64,000 bases of DNA, taken from positions 158,760 to 222,759 of the forward strand of contig JAGFNQ010005257.1 in NCBI GenBank assembly GCA_024364735.1. The letters are read 5' to 3'. Below the pieces are notes generated by a model. It searched no databases and was not told where the DNA came from. It saw only the letters and a list, made by a program, of their open reading frames with translations. This DNA comes from Boesenbergia rotunda (Eukaryota > Streptophyta > Magnoliopsida > Zingiberales > Zingiberaceae). Shown here piece by piece: positions 1 through 12,314 of this stretch (position 1 is the first letter of the stretch; every line of letters begins with the position of its first letter). The position numbers and the translations under genes are program-made.

Positions 1-1197
1 AAGATAAAAAAATGTCTAATTACTCAAATAAAAGACGAAAATAATAACTCTTACAAAAAAAAAATAAATGAAATGGGACAATAATAAAAAAAATCATGTT
101 TTCATTTTCAACTCATCATCACCGTAAATCATAAAAATAAATAAATAAATAAATAATACACATACAAAATGATAAGCTTAATATAATCCTTAGAAAATGA
201 AGATCGTAACGAAATCAAACCAGCCATTATCATTTTATCATTTATTAAAATCTAAATAAGTTATTTTAGGCACAAAATAAAAAAAATAAATCATATTTTT
301 TATCACCTAAACCAAAATGGTTGTAAATGATAGAATAGAAACAAAAGGGAAATCAAAAAATATATTTATGTAACTACATATAAATAAAAGCAAAATTTAA
401 TGTGAAGCAAAATGACAAAGATATCTAACTCACTATTGCTCAAAAATAATAAAATCCTCTATTTCGATCGAACACAATATGGATGAATCCCTTAACATTT
501 GAACTTAATTAAACAAGGAGCATAGTAGCACCAACCGAATCAACATGACAGCGTTAGATGTAATTTCTCTTTTCCAATATCAATGAGCGAGAGAAGTACA
601 AAGAGGGGGAGCTAGTCAAGGGAAGAGGGGGAACTCAAAAAAATACTAATGTTTTTTATTTTGCATTGCATGGATAAAAAAATTCTAATTCATATTCTTA
701 CTAATCAGAAGAGAAAAAGTCACTAATAAAAAATAAATGTAACTAGAGAAGGCTAAGGTTGAAAGATATTGAGGAAAAATATATTAGATCTTATAAAATA
801 ACATACATACTAAAAATTAAATTTAAAATATTAAAAAGAGAACCTCTTATCACTCTATACATTGGAACCATAATAAGATTTTTATAAAATCTATAGTTTT
901 GACTACAAAATAAGATACGTAAATTTGTTATCAAAATCTTATTTTTTTTCATTCTCTTAAAATATATAATAAAAATATGTTTAATATATCAAAAATAATG
1001 GGCTTCAAAAAAAATTGAGGCCTTAAGCATATGCCTAAAAATGGTCTTGAATAAAATACAATTATTATTTTGATATTTTTTAACATGAACTTTCGTGTGG
1101 TTTTGCATGAACTTTATATTCTCTTTCTATCTTTTCGACTTAAATACACGGACCTCAGTGAATTATTAGTCCAAATCAAATACGTTATCTAAAGCAT
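1..1197. other. AT-rich intergenic stretch, no gene seen
   Basis: Very AT-rich sequence with short homopolymer runs. I see no open frame with protein character, no tRNA-like boxes and no terminal inverted repeats. Confidence 0.6.
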
Positions 1198-1206
1198 TTA
1201 ATAAAA

Positions 1207-1439
1207 GAGTAATGATACGTAACAAGAATTTGTAGCATGAAACCCAACATAAATGACGTGACACTTTTTATATACGCATCCGATTGCCACTTGGACACCA
1301 ACGGCGGCCTCCGGCTGCCGCCCCGAACCATTCTATAACCTGGGGGGCATAGTGAACCCGTCGGGGATCGCTATAATTAGAATGCCACGTCATTTATGTT
1401 GGGTTTTATGTTACAAATTTTCACTGCATATCATTTTTC
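1207..1439. mobile_element. Mutator-type MITE with 9-bp target duplication
   Basis: The 233-bp unit has long terminal inverted repeats. About 55 bp at the left, starting GAGTAATGATAC, pairs with the right end, and both arms carry the phrase CCCAACATAAATGACGTG or its complement. The 9-bp sequence TTAATAAAA flanks it exactly on both sides (1198-1206 and 1440-1448). Long inverted repeats with a 9-bp duplication are typical of Mutator-like elements. The unit is too short to encode a transposase, so it is non-autonomous. Its centre is GC-rich, unlike the surroundings. Confidence 0.85.
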
Positions 1440-1448
1440 TTAATAAAA

Positions 1449-2628
1449 TAATAATAATAAATAAATAAAACGATAAGCATGCATGCATGCATGCAAACTC
1501 TTCCGACGTGGACGATTGACTTTTTGCAAAGTGTTTGCTTGCATTAATTAATTTCACATGGAATATTGACTTTGCAATCCACACTTCGACGGCATCTTAT
1601 CCTAGTTTTAAATGGGTTCTCACGTTGATAGTATATATTTTAATAAATTTTAAAATTAATTTTTAAGTGTAAAATATTTTGTTAGTTGTTTAATTTTTTT
1701 CATATAAAGATGGATCTATCCTAATTTATTTATTTATATTTTATTACGAGATAAATTATATCATCTTTGGCTCTAATCGGGACAGATTTAGTATATATTT
1801 GACTCTAAATGGGACAGATTTAGTGTAAGACCCGGAGAGGCCATGACTCTCCTTAAATTTTTAATAATATTATTTATATATATAATTTTTATTATTTTAG
1901 TATATAAAATTTTTATTTTCTTAATATATATATTATTAGACCCCTATTAAAATAAATATTTATAATTGATTAAATGGTAAATATGATTTTATTTTTATCA
2001 CACATCTAAAGTTCAAATCCTTATGAGAAATAAATTTTAATTTTTTTTCTTCTTTCTATTTTATATATTTTAACTAAATATACGTTATATATCTTAAAAG
2101 ATTAAGAGTAATTATTATATTTAATAATTATTTTCTATGCGGCCCCCAAATATAAAATCCTAAATCCCTTGGCTCTAATTATCAGAGTTCTAAATGAGTT
2201 TTTCCTAATATGTCACATCATTCAACATAAAAACATATTACTCTCTTTATTATCAAAAAAAGACTTCTTTAAAAACTAATTTGGAAAGGAAAACAAATAG
2301 ATATAAAATTTCTCTATTGTTCTTAAATTGAAAATTCAAATCCCATACCAATTAGAATTTTTTATTCAATTTTTTAATTTAATAAACCTCTCAAAAATAA
2401 AAAATCTTACATTGGAGAAGGATACCCAAATCTATCACAATCTTATCTCTAAATTGAACACTTTAATTTTTAAAATATTCAAAAGTAAATCCAATATATT
2501 TTCAAGCCAGTTTTTATATAGAATCAGGACTACGTATAACAAATCTATGCCTGTTATTCTGTTTTTTTTTTCCTTTCCAATCTTTCTTTCTTTCCTCATA
2601 TTATTCCTTTCTTATTCATGGTGAAATC
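1449..2628. other. AT-rich intergenic stretch, no gene seen
   Basis: AT-rich sequence with a short ATGC run near 1478-1492. The small open frame near 2328 has the biased composition expected of AT-rich noise. No feature is supported. Confidence 0.55.
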
Positions 2629-3048
2629 AAAATCAGATAGAGCACAAGTTGAACAAGGCACCTGGTGATGAGATTCCCTTGCAGCTTTTGGATTTGTCTG
2701 CCAAGCAAGCTGCTGCTTTCCGATTTGATCTCTTCCAACTGGTTCCTTCTCGTGGACCATCCACACACAAAGCAGCATGTTTGTTGTGGAATTTAACAAG
2801 ACAAAACCAACAGAAACTTGCGCAAATAACCAAATGACTCAGCTGATATGATGATTTCTTCTAGCACTCACACAAGAAACAAAACAGTGCCATCACAACC
2901 CCCCTCATATTGTCTCAAGAAACAAAATCCAAGCAAATGAATGTACATTGATCTTCTTCTCCGTTTGCTGCGGTATCTACCGGAATTAATTTAAGCCGCG
3001 ATCAGAATCCTGCAACTCTTTGACTACAAGATCAATTTTAAGTTTCCT
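2629..3048 (-). other. Possible 3' UTR or downstream exon of the HHO-like gene
   Basis: This 420-bp tract has balanced base composition, in contrast to the AT-rich DNA on its left, and lies directly downstream of the HHO-like stop codon. Short open frames on both strands do not resemble a known protein. I infer transcribed 3' UTR, but no polyadenylation signal was pinned down. Confidence 0.35.
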
Positions 3049-4535
3049 TCATTTGAAGCTACAGCTCTCAGATTTTCCATCTTCAGAGCTGTCTCCATGT
3101 AGGCCTGAATGCAGTGGACTCATCGGAGAAATAGATTGCGAAACACTATGCTGTGATAAATTAGTGTATTGTTCTTCGGGAACCCGTAAGCCTCCAACAA
3201 TTGTCCTGCTTGTATTTTGAGTGTGCAATCTGTATTTCTGTGTGACAATGATGATACAGGATTAGGATTAGTAACATGAGACTAACATGTGGAAATGGGA
3301 AAAGAAGAATCCACCTGCAAGTGGCTCTTCACTTCATCATTTGTGAGTTCATCCACTCGCATCATTTCTCGAATCTGCTTAGGAGTAGCCACTGCATCAC
3401 AATCACAGATTCAAATAGCATGAGTTGTGTCTTCCATTTAAAAGAAAGGTTTTCTTGTTTTCTATCAGTGAGAAGATGAACAAATCGACCAATTTCCTTA
3501 ATCCAAATGAGCAAACTAGTAATTCTGAAGTATAGACAGCAATGAGAGCTTCATTCAACTGAGGTCTTACCATGTGCACCACCGAGCTCTTCGATCGCGA
3601 GCACAAACCGCCGATGCAGCTCCTGAGACCAGCACCTCCTCATCTTCCTAGGCTGCTTCTGTTGCGGATGCAAGCCAAAATGTGTGCCAAGGGCCGCCGG
3701 ATGTGCTTCCGGGGATTCTTTAGTACACTTATAGCAACTAACTGGATGGTTCTTAACGACCGGAGTCACAAAGCCATGAGTGATCGCGGTAGAACACAGA
3801 GAGAGGTCAGAGAACGCAGCGGCAGGCTCATCTTCCTTCTTGGAGCTGTATAGTTCCAAAACCGGCAGGGATGCTTCTCCGCCGCCATTCCAAGAATCAC
3901 ATACTGATTTCTGCAATCGGAACCAAAGGAATCCATTTAAGAGCAAAGATTCTCCGAGAAGTGAATAAAGATTCAATTTTTTTTTTCAACACAAATGACA
4001 AACCAACCTCTTTAAAGTTCATCTTATCATGTTTCTGGCCATCTTTACTTTCCTCGCAGATCCAGAGTTGGAACGAGCTAGTCCAGTTCTTCTTGTCTCT
4101 GAAATCCGAGCTATTCTCGTTGATTTTGCCCTTCATCGGCATGAATTCCTGGAACACGCGCCCGAAACCCTCGGCGCGGCACCGACCGATCTCCTTCTTC
4201 AACTCCTCGATCACTGCGATCGAAATTCCCAAACAAAAGAACCCTAATTTTAACCTAAAAGGATTTCGACGAAATCAAATAAGGGAAGGGCAGAAGGGAG
4301 GAGCATCGGACCGACCCTCGCAGATGAGACGCATGCAGAGAGGGAGCTCCCGCTTGAAAGCTTCGATCTTGCGCTTCTCCTCCTCCAAACTCTTGATGGA
4401 CTCCTCCAGCCGGGCCGCCTGCCGCCCTCTCTCCCTGCTCTCCGTCACCGCCTTCTTCACGAACCCGACGGCGACGGCACGCATAGCGCACAGCTCCAAC
4501 TCCGACCCCATCTCCACCGCCTCCGAACCCACCAT
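3049..4535 (-). CDS. HHO/NIGT1-like GARP (MYB-SHAQKYF) transcription factor, five exons
   Basis: A nuclear DNA-binding protein of the HRS1/HHO (NIGT1) subfamily of GARP factors, which in other plants repress nitrate- and phosphate-starvation genes. Inferred exons on the minus strand are 4535-4316, 4213-4008, 3910-3571, 3391-3315 and 3237-3049. All junctions are GT-AG, phases agree, and they give 343 aa. Exon 1 encodes the family's N-terminal coiled-coil block ([20 protein letters not shown], about residues 50-69) and continues into VIEELKKEI in exon 2. The single GARP domain, about residues 230-288, starts [13 protein letters not shown], runs through [20 protein letters not shown] and ends SHLQKYRLH across the last intron. 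The ATG at 4535 is chosen because the longer upstream frame begins at TTG and reads through a hexamer repeat. The tail is serine-rich. The exact paralogue is not assigned. Confidence 0.92.
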
Positions 4536-4554
4536 CGCTGCCTTTTTCCGTTCC

Positions 4555-4602
4555 TCCGTCTCCGTCTCCGTCTCCGTCTCCGTCTCCGTCTCCGTCTCCG
4601 TC
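4555..4602. repeat. Hexanucleotide microsatellite (TCCGTC)8 in the HHO-like 5' UTR
   Basis: Eight perfect TCCGTC units lie 20 bp upstream of the inferred HHO-like ATG. On the gene strand they read GACGGA. In one frame they would encode a Glu-Thr repeat, but that frame has no ATG, so 5' UTR is the likelier location. A perfect array of this kind is prone to length variation. Confidence 0.85.
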
Positions 4603-4645
4603 TCGATGGGATGCAACGAAGGAGAAGACGAGAAAGAGGGCGACT

Positions 4646-4653
4646 GATTTATT
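4646..4653 (-). promoter_or_regulatory. Possible TATA-like box of the HHO-like gene
   Basis: On the minus strand CAATAAAT lies about 110 bp upstream of the inferred ATG, in a CpG-rich segment (4620-4745). Spacing would allow transcription to start just upstream of the hexamer repeat. This is a weak match and an inference. Confidence 0.25.
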
Positions 4654-5112
4654 GACGAACCGGTCCGGTCCGACCAATCGAGCCAAGATTCGCGGCGACT
4701 CGTCGCCGCGTAGCGCGACGCGATGAGATCTCGCGGCGCCGGGATGCCGCATCTCAGCTCTCCGAATTTGGAATCTTTGTGTCCTATTTATCATTTTTTA
4801 AATATATTTTTAGTTATGATTATTTTAAGTGATTATTTATTTCTCTCTTTTGTTTGTTCTCTTTCTAAGAAGCAATTTTTCTTTGATTTTCTGGATTTTT
4901 CAATGGTCAAATAAATCAAGCTCGTGGATTCTATTTTTTTATATATAATTGAAATTCGTTGATCTTTATCTTAATTTGGTAGTTTTTGTTTCAATATTAT
5001 CATGGGCAGGTGGTGAATTAGGAATCACAAAAATTTAGATACAATTAATATGATGGTATCCTATTTGGAATCGTATACTTTTGAACCTATCCGTCATCAT
5101 ATGAATGGTGAG

Positions 5113-5113
<1 letters not shown>

Positions 5114-5183
<70 letters not shown>
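5114..5183. repeat. (AT)n microsatellite, about 70 bp
   Basis: An uninterrupted AT dinucleotide run. Shorter AT runs occur nearby at about 5470-5490 and 5581-5613. Confidence 0.95.
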
Positions 5184-5186
<3 letters not shown>

Positions 5187-5199
5187 TTTATTTTTGTTA

Positions 5200-5577
5200 G
5201 AGCTTAGATTTAAAATTTAGGATTTAATTTTGTTTAAGGTTTAGATTATAATATTTAAGATAAATAAAGTTTTAAAAATAATCAAAAAAATTATACTTAT
5301 ACTCACAAGGTGAGCACCATAAATGAATAGGGTATTCTAGTTATATTATAGTACTCATCTTGTGAGCACTAAATATATTTTACTGTTTTTATTAAAAAAT
5401 TTTTGAAATAATACTTAAATTAAAAAATTTTTAAAAAAAATTACGCACGATCCATATAGGATAGCATCAAATATATATATATATATATAATCATATTTCA
5501 TTTTTTTAATCTATTATATATATATAATCATAAAATATACATAATCGATTCACTATAAGAGCCACAATTAAATTCAA

Positions 5578-5616
<39 letters not shown>

Positions 5617-8318
5617 CTCGAACGCCTCATCCCCGCATGCCTTTGTGTGATCGAGGCGCCTAAATTCATCCCTGTGCACCTCAGTGCAATTGGGGCGCTT
5701 GGATTCAATGGGCAATAGCTTTTTTTTTATATTTTCTTAGTTCCAAAGTTAAACAAATTAGGTTTTATTTTCAGAGTTTAAGGATTAGGGTATAGTGTTC
5801 AAGCTAAAAGAAAATTAATATTAAAAAATTTTAAATACTCACGGGGTATATATTTAGAGGTCCAATAGAATTTATTTTTATTTTTTTAAGCTTTGGGAGT
5901 AAGCTAATTAGATTTTTTAGCTCTAGGATTTAGGGGTTGGGTTATAATATTCAAGTAAAAAAAATTAACACTAAAAAATTTTAAATGCTCACGAGGTATA
6001 TTATATATATTTAGGATTTAAAATTTATGAAAATATTATTTTTTCAAAACAATAAAATTTTGAGTCCCCTGGACATGTAGCATGGACAAATGCGCAAGAG
6101 ATCCTCTAAGATATGCAATTGGAGGTGCCTGATTTTAATTTTTAATAATCAAAATTTTCTTAAATATAATTCTTAAATATATTATTATACCCCATGAACA
6201 CCTAACATTTTTTTTATTTTTAATTTTTTTTAGCTTAAATATCATAACCCAATTAGAAAGCCTAAATCATAAAGATAAAATCTTAAAAAATTTTAACTTA
6301 AACACTATAACCCAATTGGACATGGACGGAGCCACCCATGGGCTATGGTGGGCTCCAACCCCACCTACTTTCCAAACACAGTGTATTAATTTTTGATTTT
6401 ATTAATATTTGAGCCCCATAAAAATAAATTAAGTACATGGAAAAAATAATAATAATAAAATTTAGAATGAAAAATAAATAAAATAGAGATTATTAAATTA
6501 TTAACATAAAACGAGGATGTTGAGTTTAAATTAGATGAGATATAAATTAAATCTAATGGTTGGGTAAGGAGATAAATAGTATGCTATTCAAATTGGATTT
6601 GATCGAGTTATAATCTAAATAATGATAAGTTAAATTAATTTGATTTATTTAAAATAATTAGGATATTTTTTAAAAAAATCTTCTTTCATTCTTTGTTTTT
6701 TCCTCCACATGCATATTAGCAACCACTGTTATATATCACCCTCCATGCACCAACAATTTTACCTGACAACTCTCGTATTGCTTATAGATCAAGAGGAATC
6801 AAATTTTTACTTATTTTCGAATCTTGTTGTATTCTCGTTCAAAGAGATTGTTATAGGTACAACAATCATTAACATACGAATTAATAAATAATTTTTTATT
6901 GATATTGAAAAATTAGTTAATTTGAATTAATTACGATTCGTTGTATATGTTTGATTTGTGGCCGTCTCAAGTGAAAATTTTACCCATTTAATTTAGTTTA
7001 ATTTTTGTCTCCTATATTACGCTAATATTATTTACTAATTGATTTATTATTATAGATTTTAAAATTATGCGACTTTGAAATAAAATGTGGCAACTTTAAA
7101 ATTATTTTGAATATTTAGAAATAAGTTGTGATTATTTAAGTTGACATAATATTGGACAATAATATTTATGAAATTTTAAGTTTGGATTTTGTTAAAAAAA
7201 TTTATTATTTTAAATTTGGGACAACGATAAGCCCAGGTAATTATGAATCCTGGCTACGCCCCTGTAATTAGGAAACTTAAACCCTAGCGGTATATTATAT
7301 AAATTTAGAATTTAAGATTTTAGGATTATTTAAGGATTAAGTTATAGTGAGTTTAAGTCAATAAAATTTTTCCTCTAGTGTTCAGACTTTCCTCTTTGAT
7401 TATAGTCAATAAAAAATTTTAGATGCTCACAAGATATAATTTATATTTAAGGAAAGATTGATTTTATAAATAAATAAATAAATAAATTGAGGTGTCTTCC
7501 ATTGCATGGGAGGCACCTCACTCACTTAAAAAATAAAATATAAATAACTTGAGGCACCTCTCATTGAATGGGAGGCGCCTTGAGTCAGGCGCGCATGGGC
7601 GCACGATGGGTGATCCACAGCAAAACAAATCAATCTCTCTCTTTCGATATACACACATACGTCTCATCCTTGCATGCCTATGCGTGCGGCGTGCCCTATG
7701 TACCGAAATGGTTAAACAACAATTTTATTTTATTTTTTCAGCTTAGGGTTAAGTCAATAAGATTTTACCTTAAGGATTTAGGCTTCAAGGTTGGGTTATA
7801 GTGTCAAGCTATAAAAAAACTTAAAACAAAATTTTTTTAGGTTTTCGCGGATTATAATAAATGTATTTAGGGTTTATATTTAAGGAAACATCAATTTAAA
7901 AAAAAATTGAATCGAGGTGTGTGGATAAAATCTAAGTGACCCGACGGAGGTTTCGTGCATGCAAAGTCACTCAGGCTAGCTATCCACCTTTTATATAAAT
8001 ATAAAAAAAAAAGATACGTTGCGCATGGTACACCCTCCGATTCCTTTTCTTTTTATTTTTTAAAACATAAAATTTTCTTAAATCTTAAACCCTATATATA
8101 TTGACACACACATGAGCACCTAATTTTTTTTAGTTTTAATTATGTTTTTATCTTGAACACTATAACCCAATTCCTAAATAGTAATGTACTCTAATTAGCT
8201 TTACCCCGGAACTAAAATAAATAAATAAAAAATGTCATTAGGTACCCTAAATATATACACCGTAAGCGCCTAAAACATTTTCAGTTTTAAATTTTAAGCT
8301 TGAATACTATAATATAAC
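5200..8318. repeat. Cluster of diverged AT-rich repeat units in both orientations
   Basis: A short set of phrases recurs many times: CACTATAACCCAATT or its complement, CTCACGAGGTATA, and TTTAGGGTTTA-like strings, near 5200, 5730, 5900, 6150, 7270, 7740 and 8060. Segments with GGGAGGCGCCT occur near 7500-7590. No coding frame of protein character is present. This looks like several degenerate copies of one or two non-autonomous elements, interrupted by the separate repeat at 6318-7262. Confidence 0.5.
6318..7262. mobile_element. Repeat A, copy 1 (unclassified, weak inverted ends)
   Basis: This starts ACGGAGCCACCC and continues through CTCCAACCCCACCTAC; the right end is AATCCTGGCTACGCCCC. The left end and the complement of the right end share a GG-CG-AGCCA pattern, so imperfect terminal inverted repeats are possible. 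A second copy lies at 12297-14360 in the same orientation. The interior is AT-rich and non-coding. Confidence 0.45.
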
Positions 8319-10287
8319 TGTTAGGATGTATACTAAAAGTCTAGCTTTTGTATAGACATCTACATTTTGAAAGAGAATCACGTGATCATTGTTTGCATAT
8401 TTATATTAGTTATTTATGTGCATATTGTCTAATACTTTACATTGTAGATAACATGATGTATGGTGTCACACAGAAGATAATGTTATTAGTCCCTTGTAGA
8501 GTATAAGTAGAGGCTCACAACCGAGATGGTTTTGGACAAACCATTGAGATGGTTGTAGTGCAATTTGGTATTGGTTTATCTTGACTATAGAATTACACTA
8601 ATACACTTTGTGTGTATTGAGCATGACCCATATAGAGGTGATTCGATTTATACTGACTGTATAATTGAATCAGACATCAGATATTATAGAGTACATGCTC
8701 TTAATCCATGATATAATAACGGGCACATATACTTAATATTTATTTCTTTGATTTACCAATGAGCGAGATTTATTTGTTAAATCGATAGGCCCGGTAAGTT
8801 GAGAAATAGTATTATTTACATGGCGTGACGTTGATTATAGAAGGAAATCATGTCGTGGTGAGTCAGGTTGATGATGTCCTCTTGAGGAGCTCATAAAACT
8901 CATCATGTTAAATCCTGCAGGTAGAATTGGTCTGACATAATGATAAGGTTGAGTGGTACTACTCATGGAGTTTGATGTTAATTAATTAAATTATCAGTAA
9001 TTTAATTAATTAACAGACATTCAATATCTTAAACATGGGGAGAATTTTATTTTCATAATAGGTGGAACCCATATTTAAATATGGGGGTTGGTGAGGTAGA
9101 TCAATGGTGATCCTTTAGTGGAATGGATCATCATTAATGGATCGGGCCTTGATCCATTAGGTGGCCAAGACACAACTTCTCCTCATGGTCCCTATTGTAG
9201 CCTATAAATACCTCATGTGTCATGAGACCAAGGCATCCAATGAATCCTAAAGTCTTGACCTAATTCTCTCCTCTCCATTACTCTCTCTCTCTCCTAGGGT
9301 TGGGCAGCGCAAAAGAGAAGGAGGAAGCTCTCGGTAGGGATTGGGAGGAAGGTAGGAGAAAGTTTATCTTTCTCTTCTTCATCTCCTATTCCCATCTCCT
9401 TTAGGCGCCGACGACACCAAGGAAAGGAAGAATTCTCTTCTTCCTTTTTGAAGGCGCGCGACAACAAGCAAGGAGGAGGCTTCTTGATTTTCTCTTGGCC
9501 GGCGGCAACAAGGAGAATAAGAGAGAGTGGTTGGCGCAACAAAGAAGAAGGAGGATCTCTTCTTCTTCTCTTGGCCGGCGGAAACAAGGAAGGAGATAGG
9601 ACTGTGCAACTCTTCTCTTCTCTTCTTGGTGGTGCTCGGCACCGCAAGCAAGAAAGAAGGAGAAGAGGGTGGCGCTAGAGTTCAAGGAAGGAGGAGATTC
9701 TGTTCTCTTCTTCCTCTTCCTCTTCCTCTTCTTCTCTTGGTGGCGACACAAGAAAGGAGAAGGAGGTGCTTTCGGTGGTCGGCGATCACAAGAGAAGGAA
9801 ACTTCTCTTCCTTTAATTTGGTGGCTGGCGACATCACTTGAAACCTAGGGTTTTAGCGGACACTTGGAGGTGGAAGAAGGACGCTTTGGTGATTTCGGTT
9901 CTTGGTAGATCGTTGCCCACACGACGTCCAAGAAGAGGTTGGGTCATACAATATAAGATCGCGAGGTAAACAAAAGGTATAACCTTTTGTTTTGGTTCCT
10001 TTTTATTGATCTTGATTAATTATCATGTGTTCATTATTTCATGTTGATAATTATTTGTCATGGACCTCGATGATAAACACAAAAATTGATGATCCACTCA
10101 TCGTCTATTCCGCAGCTAATCGGTTGGACGAGTTTGATCGCTAGAACAATATGTTTGATCAAGTGATCGCTCGAATCAGTTAGCACGATGATGAGTTGGT
10201 TATTTGGGAAATAGTTCTCCATTTGGATTAAAAAAGTTTAATCCAGGGACATGGAGAGGTTTCCCATGCGCAACCCGGAATCCAACA
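8319..10287 (+). mobile_element. Solo LTR, copia-type, 1969 bp
   Basis: It begins TGTTAGGATGTATAC and ends GGAATCCAACA. The flanking pentamers are ATAAC (left) and CTAAC (right), a 5-bp target duplication with one mismatch. CCTATAAATACC near 9200 is a plausible TATA box. It is followed by a purine-rich, imperfectly repetitive block (9290-9830) whose open frames are low-complexity. No primer-binding site or internal coding region adjoins either end, so this is most simply a solo LTR left by LTR-LTR recombination. Confidence 0.75.
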
Positions 10288-10333
10288 CTAACCTCTAAAT
10301 CTTAAAGACAATATCTAATTGGCTTTACCTGTT

Positions 10334-11575
10334 GGTGTAATTAGCCTCTAGGGTTTCGATGTTTGACAATGTACATAAGTCTGGTCAATTTGGCCAAAGG
10401 GTTGATCCAAATAGGACTTGATGTTTGGAGGTGATAAGTCTACCATGTAACTATCCCTTACTGGAGGTTAGGCAAGGAGTGAGAAGTCTACCAGGTAACT
10501 AGTCCTAAATTGACGTTAGGCAAGGGGGTGAGAAGTCTACTGAATGACTAGTCCTAACTAGAGGTTAGGCAAGGGAAGTTCTCGTAAGTGAAGTTGAACC
10601 CTAGTGAGTGAAGCTAGGTGGTGAAAGACCTGATGAGTGAAGTCAGAAAATGAAAGTCCTAGTAAGTGAATCTAGGCCCTAGAGAGTGAAACTAGCTGGT
10701 AGAAGTCCTAGTGAGTGAAGTCAGACAATGGAAGTTCTAGTGAGTGAAGCTAGGTAGTGGAAAATCCTAGAGTAAGGTAACCCTGGGTAATGTGTGACCT
10801 AGTGGTTTCCGATGAAGCTAGTGAATCACACATATTGCTAACACTGTTTTACTTAACTATCTCTTATATATATTGTGCTAACTCAGTGTTGAATGTAAGT
10901 CTTAGTGGATCAGGTTGATCAGGTACTAAGCAAGACCAGAAAAAGTCTAAACAGGTCTGGAGGACCAGATATTTGGTAGGTAAGTAAGTAAGGTAAGTCA
11001 CCGAAGGAGTGAATTTTGATGAGGACGAGTCCCGGGTAGGGACTTTAGGCACGGTCTAGCTTAGAATCATTTTGGAGCTCTAAGCTGAGATCTTGACTAG
11101 ATCATGATTTTGGGAAGACATTGTCTATTGAATCCTAAGTCTAATTTTCCTGTTCGATACTTGTGCTAACTTTGTTTTGTAGGAAAAATATTATTTCGGA
11201 CTAACTTTGTTTTGTAGGTTTTTTTTTGTAAAATTTACCTCGGATGAATAGTGCCTGAGGTGCCTCAATTGGGCCTTATGTCCCACCCAATGTGCTTCAG
11301 TTCGGACTGGAGGCGCCCTCGGTGGTTGAGGGTGCTTCCACATAGTTGTCGCTAAAGATGAAAGGTCAGCGATATGAAGTGCCTCAAGTTGGATTCAAGG
11401 CACCTCAGTTGGGAACTAAAACACCTCGAAGTGGATCTAATGTGCCTTCTGATCTATCGCTATGCCGTTCATGGATTAGATAAGCGTTTGAATCTGAGAC
11501 GCTTTAGTTGGGAATTGAGGCGCCTCAAATAGCCTTTATAAGGGCTCAAGTTTCAACCTTTAAAAAAGGGCCTTG
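10334..11575 (+). mobile_element. Degenerate LTR-like remnant with internal tandem repeats
   Basis: The left end TGTTGGTGTAATTAGCC resembles the starts of other sirevirus-type LTRs here. From 10410 to 10800 a roughly 30-bp phrase around CCTAGTGAGTGAAGCTAGG is repeated imperfectly. Further right are GAGGCGCC-type motifs and a TATA-like CTTTATAAGG near 11535. No clear right terminus or target duplication was found, so the borders are approximate. Confidence 0.45.
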
Positions 11576-11602
11576 AGGCATCTCACATTGCATGGGAGGC
11601 GC

Positions 11603-11606
<4 letters not shown>

Positions 11607-11642
<36 letters not shown>
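11607..11642. repeat. (CA)n microsatellite
   Basis: About 18 CA units, followed by two shorter CA stretches within a duplicated phrase (11643-11715). Confidence 0.9.
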
Positions 11643-11645
<3 letters not shown>

Positions 11646-11715
11646 TTGTTCTCCCGTCGGGACAAAAACACACACACAATCCTGTTCTCCCATCGGGACA
11701 AAAAAAAACACGCCC

Positions 11716-12296
11716 CTACGTGACATCCCCGCCGATAGCGCTCGCGATAACCCTGTTGGCCCCACGTGAGAGCAGAGTTTTTCTTCCTTTTTTTTTTTTT
11801 TGAAATTACAAGTGTCTCACAATAATAGTTTAAAAATTGAAATTAATTTCTAAACTCCCCTCCGCCTCTCTCGGGATAAAGAAACAATGAACGGGCGTCT
11901 ACCCTAGCTCGCCGCCCCCTCCCTCTCTTGCGAGGAAGACATCGCACAAGGGCGAACCCTAGTTTGCCGCCACCCTCTCTCTCCGCTTCCACACGAGTCG
12001 ACCTCCGAAGCGAAGAATGGGTCGACACCCTCCCTCTCTCTTGTCAATCTCGGAAGCGAAGAAGGGGCCGACTCCTACTTGCTACAGGTCAAATTCCGAT
12101 CGTGATCATGGCGAGCGAAGGGCACTGAAAGGAGATGACGGACGGCGGCCATGCCGAGCTGTGACTGGTTGGAGGCAGCAACCGAGTTGCGGGATAGCAA
12201 TGAGCTGGTGGCAGGTGACGACGGGTTCACCTATCCCCTCTCTAATTATATTTGGTTCGGGGGTGGCAGCCTCCGGCTGGAAGAGGGCACAGTAAA
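11716..12296. other. GC-rich stretch, no gene recognised
   Basis: C/T-rich sequence with CGCCTCTCTC-type phrases and overlapping open frames of biased composition on both strands. None resembles a known domain. It may be part of an unclassified DNA transposon. Confidence 0.4.
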
Positions 12297-12314
12297 GGAC
12301 GGAGCCACCCTTGG

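Noticed and set aside
4275..4616. Longer N-terminus for the HHO-like protein with a Glu-Thr repeat
   Set aside because: That frame starts at TTG, not ATG. The first ATG in frame, at 4535, fits the family N-terminus.
4255..4794. 179-codon minus-strand frame over the HHO-like first exon
   Set aside because: It is an out-of-frame shadow of exon 1 and its hexamer repeat; composition is repeat-driven.
5200..8318. CRISPR-like or satellite array
   Set aside because: Repeat spacing and orientation are irregular and copies are diverged; plants have no CRISPR arrays.
9294..9841. Several overlapping open frames on both strands
   Set aside because: They lie in a purine-rich, self-similar part of a solo LTR and show only low-complexity Lys/Arg/Ser/Leu translations.
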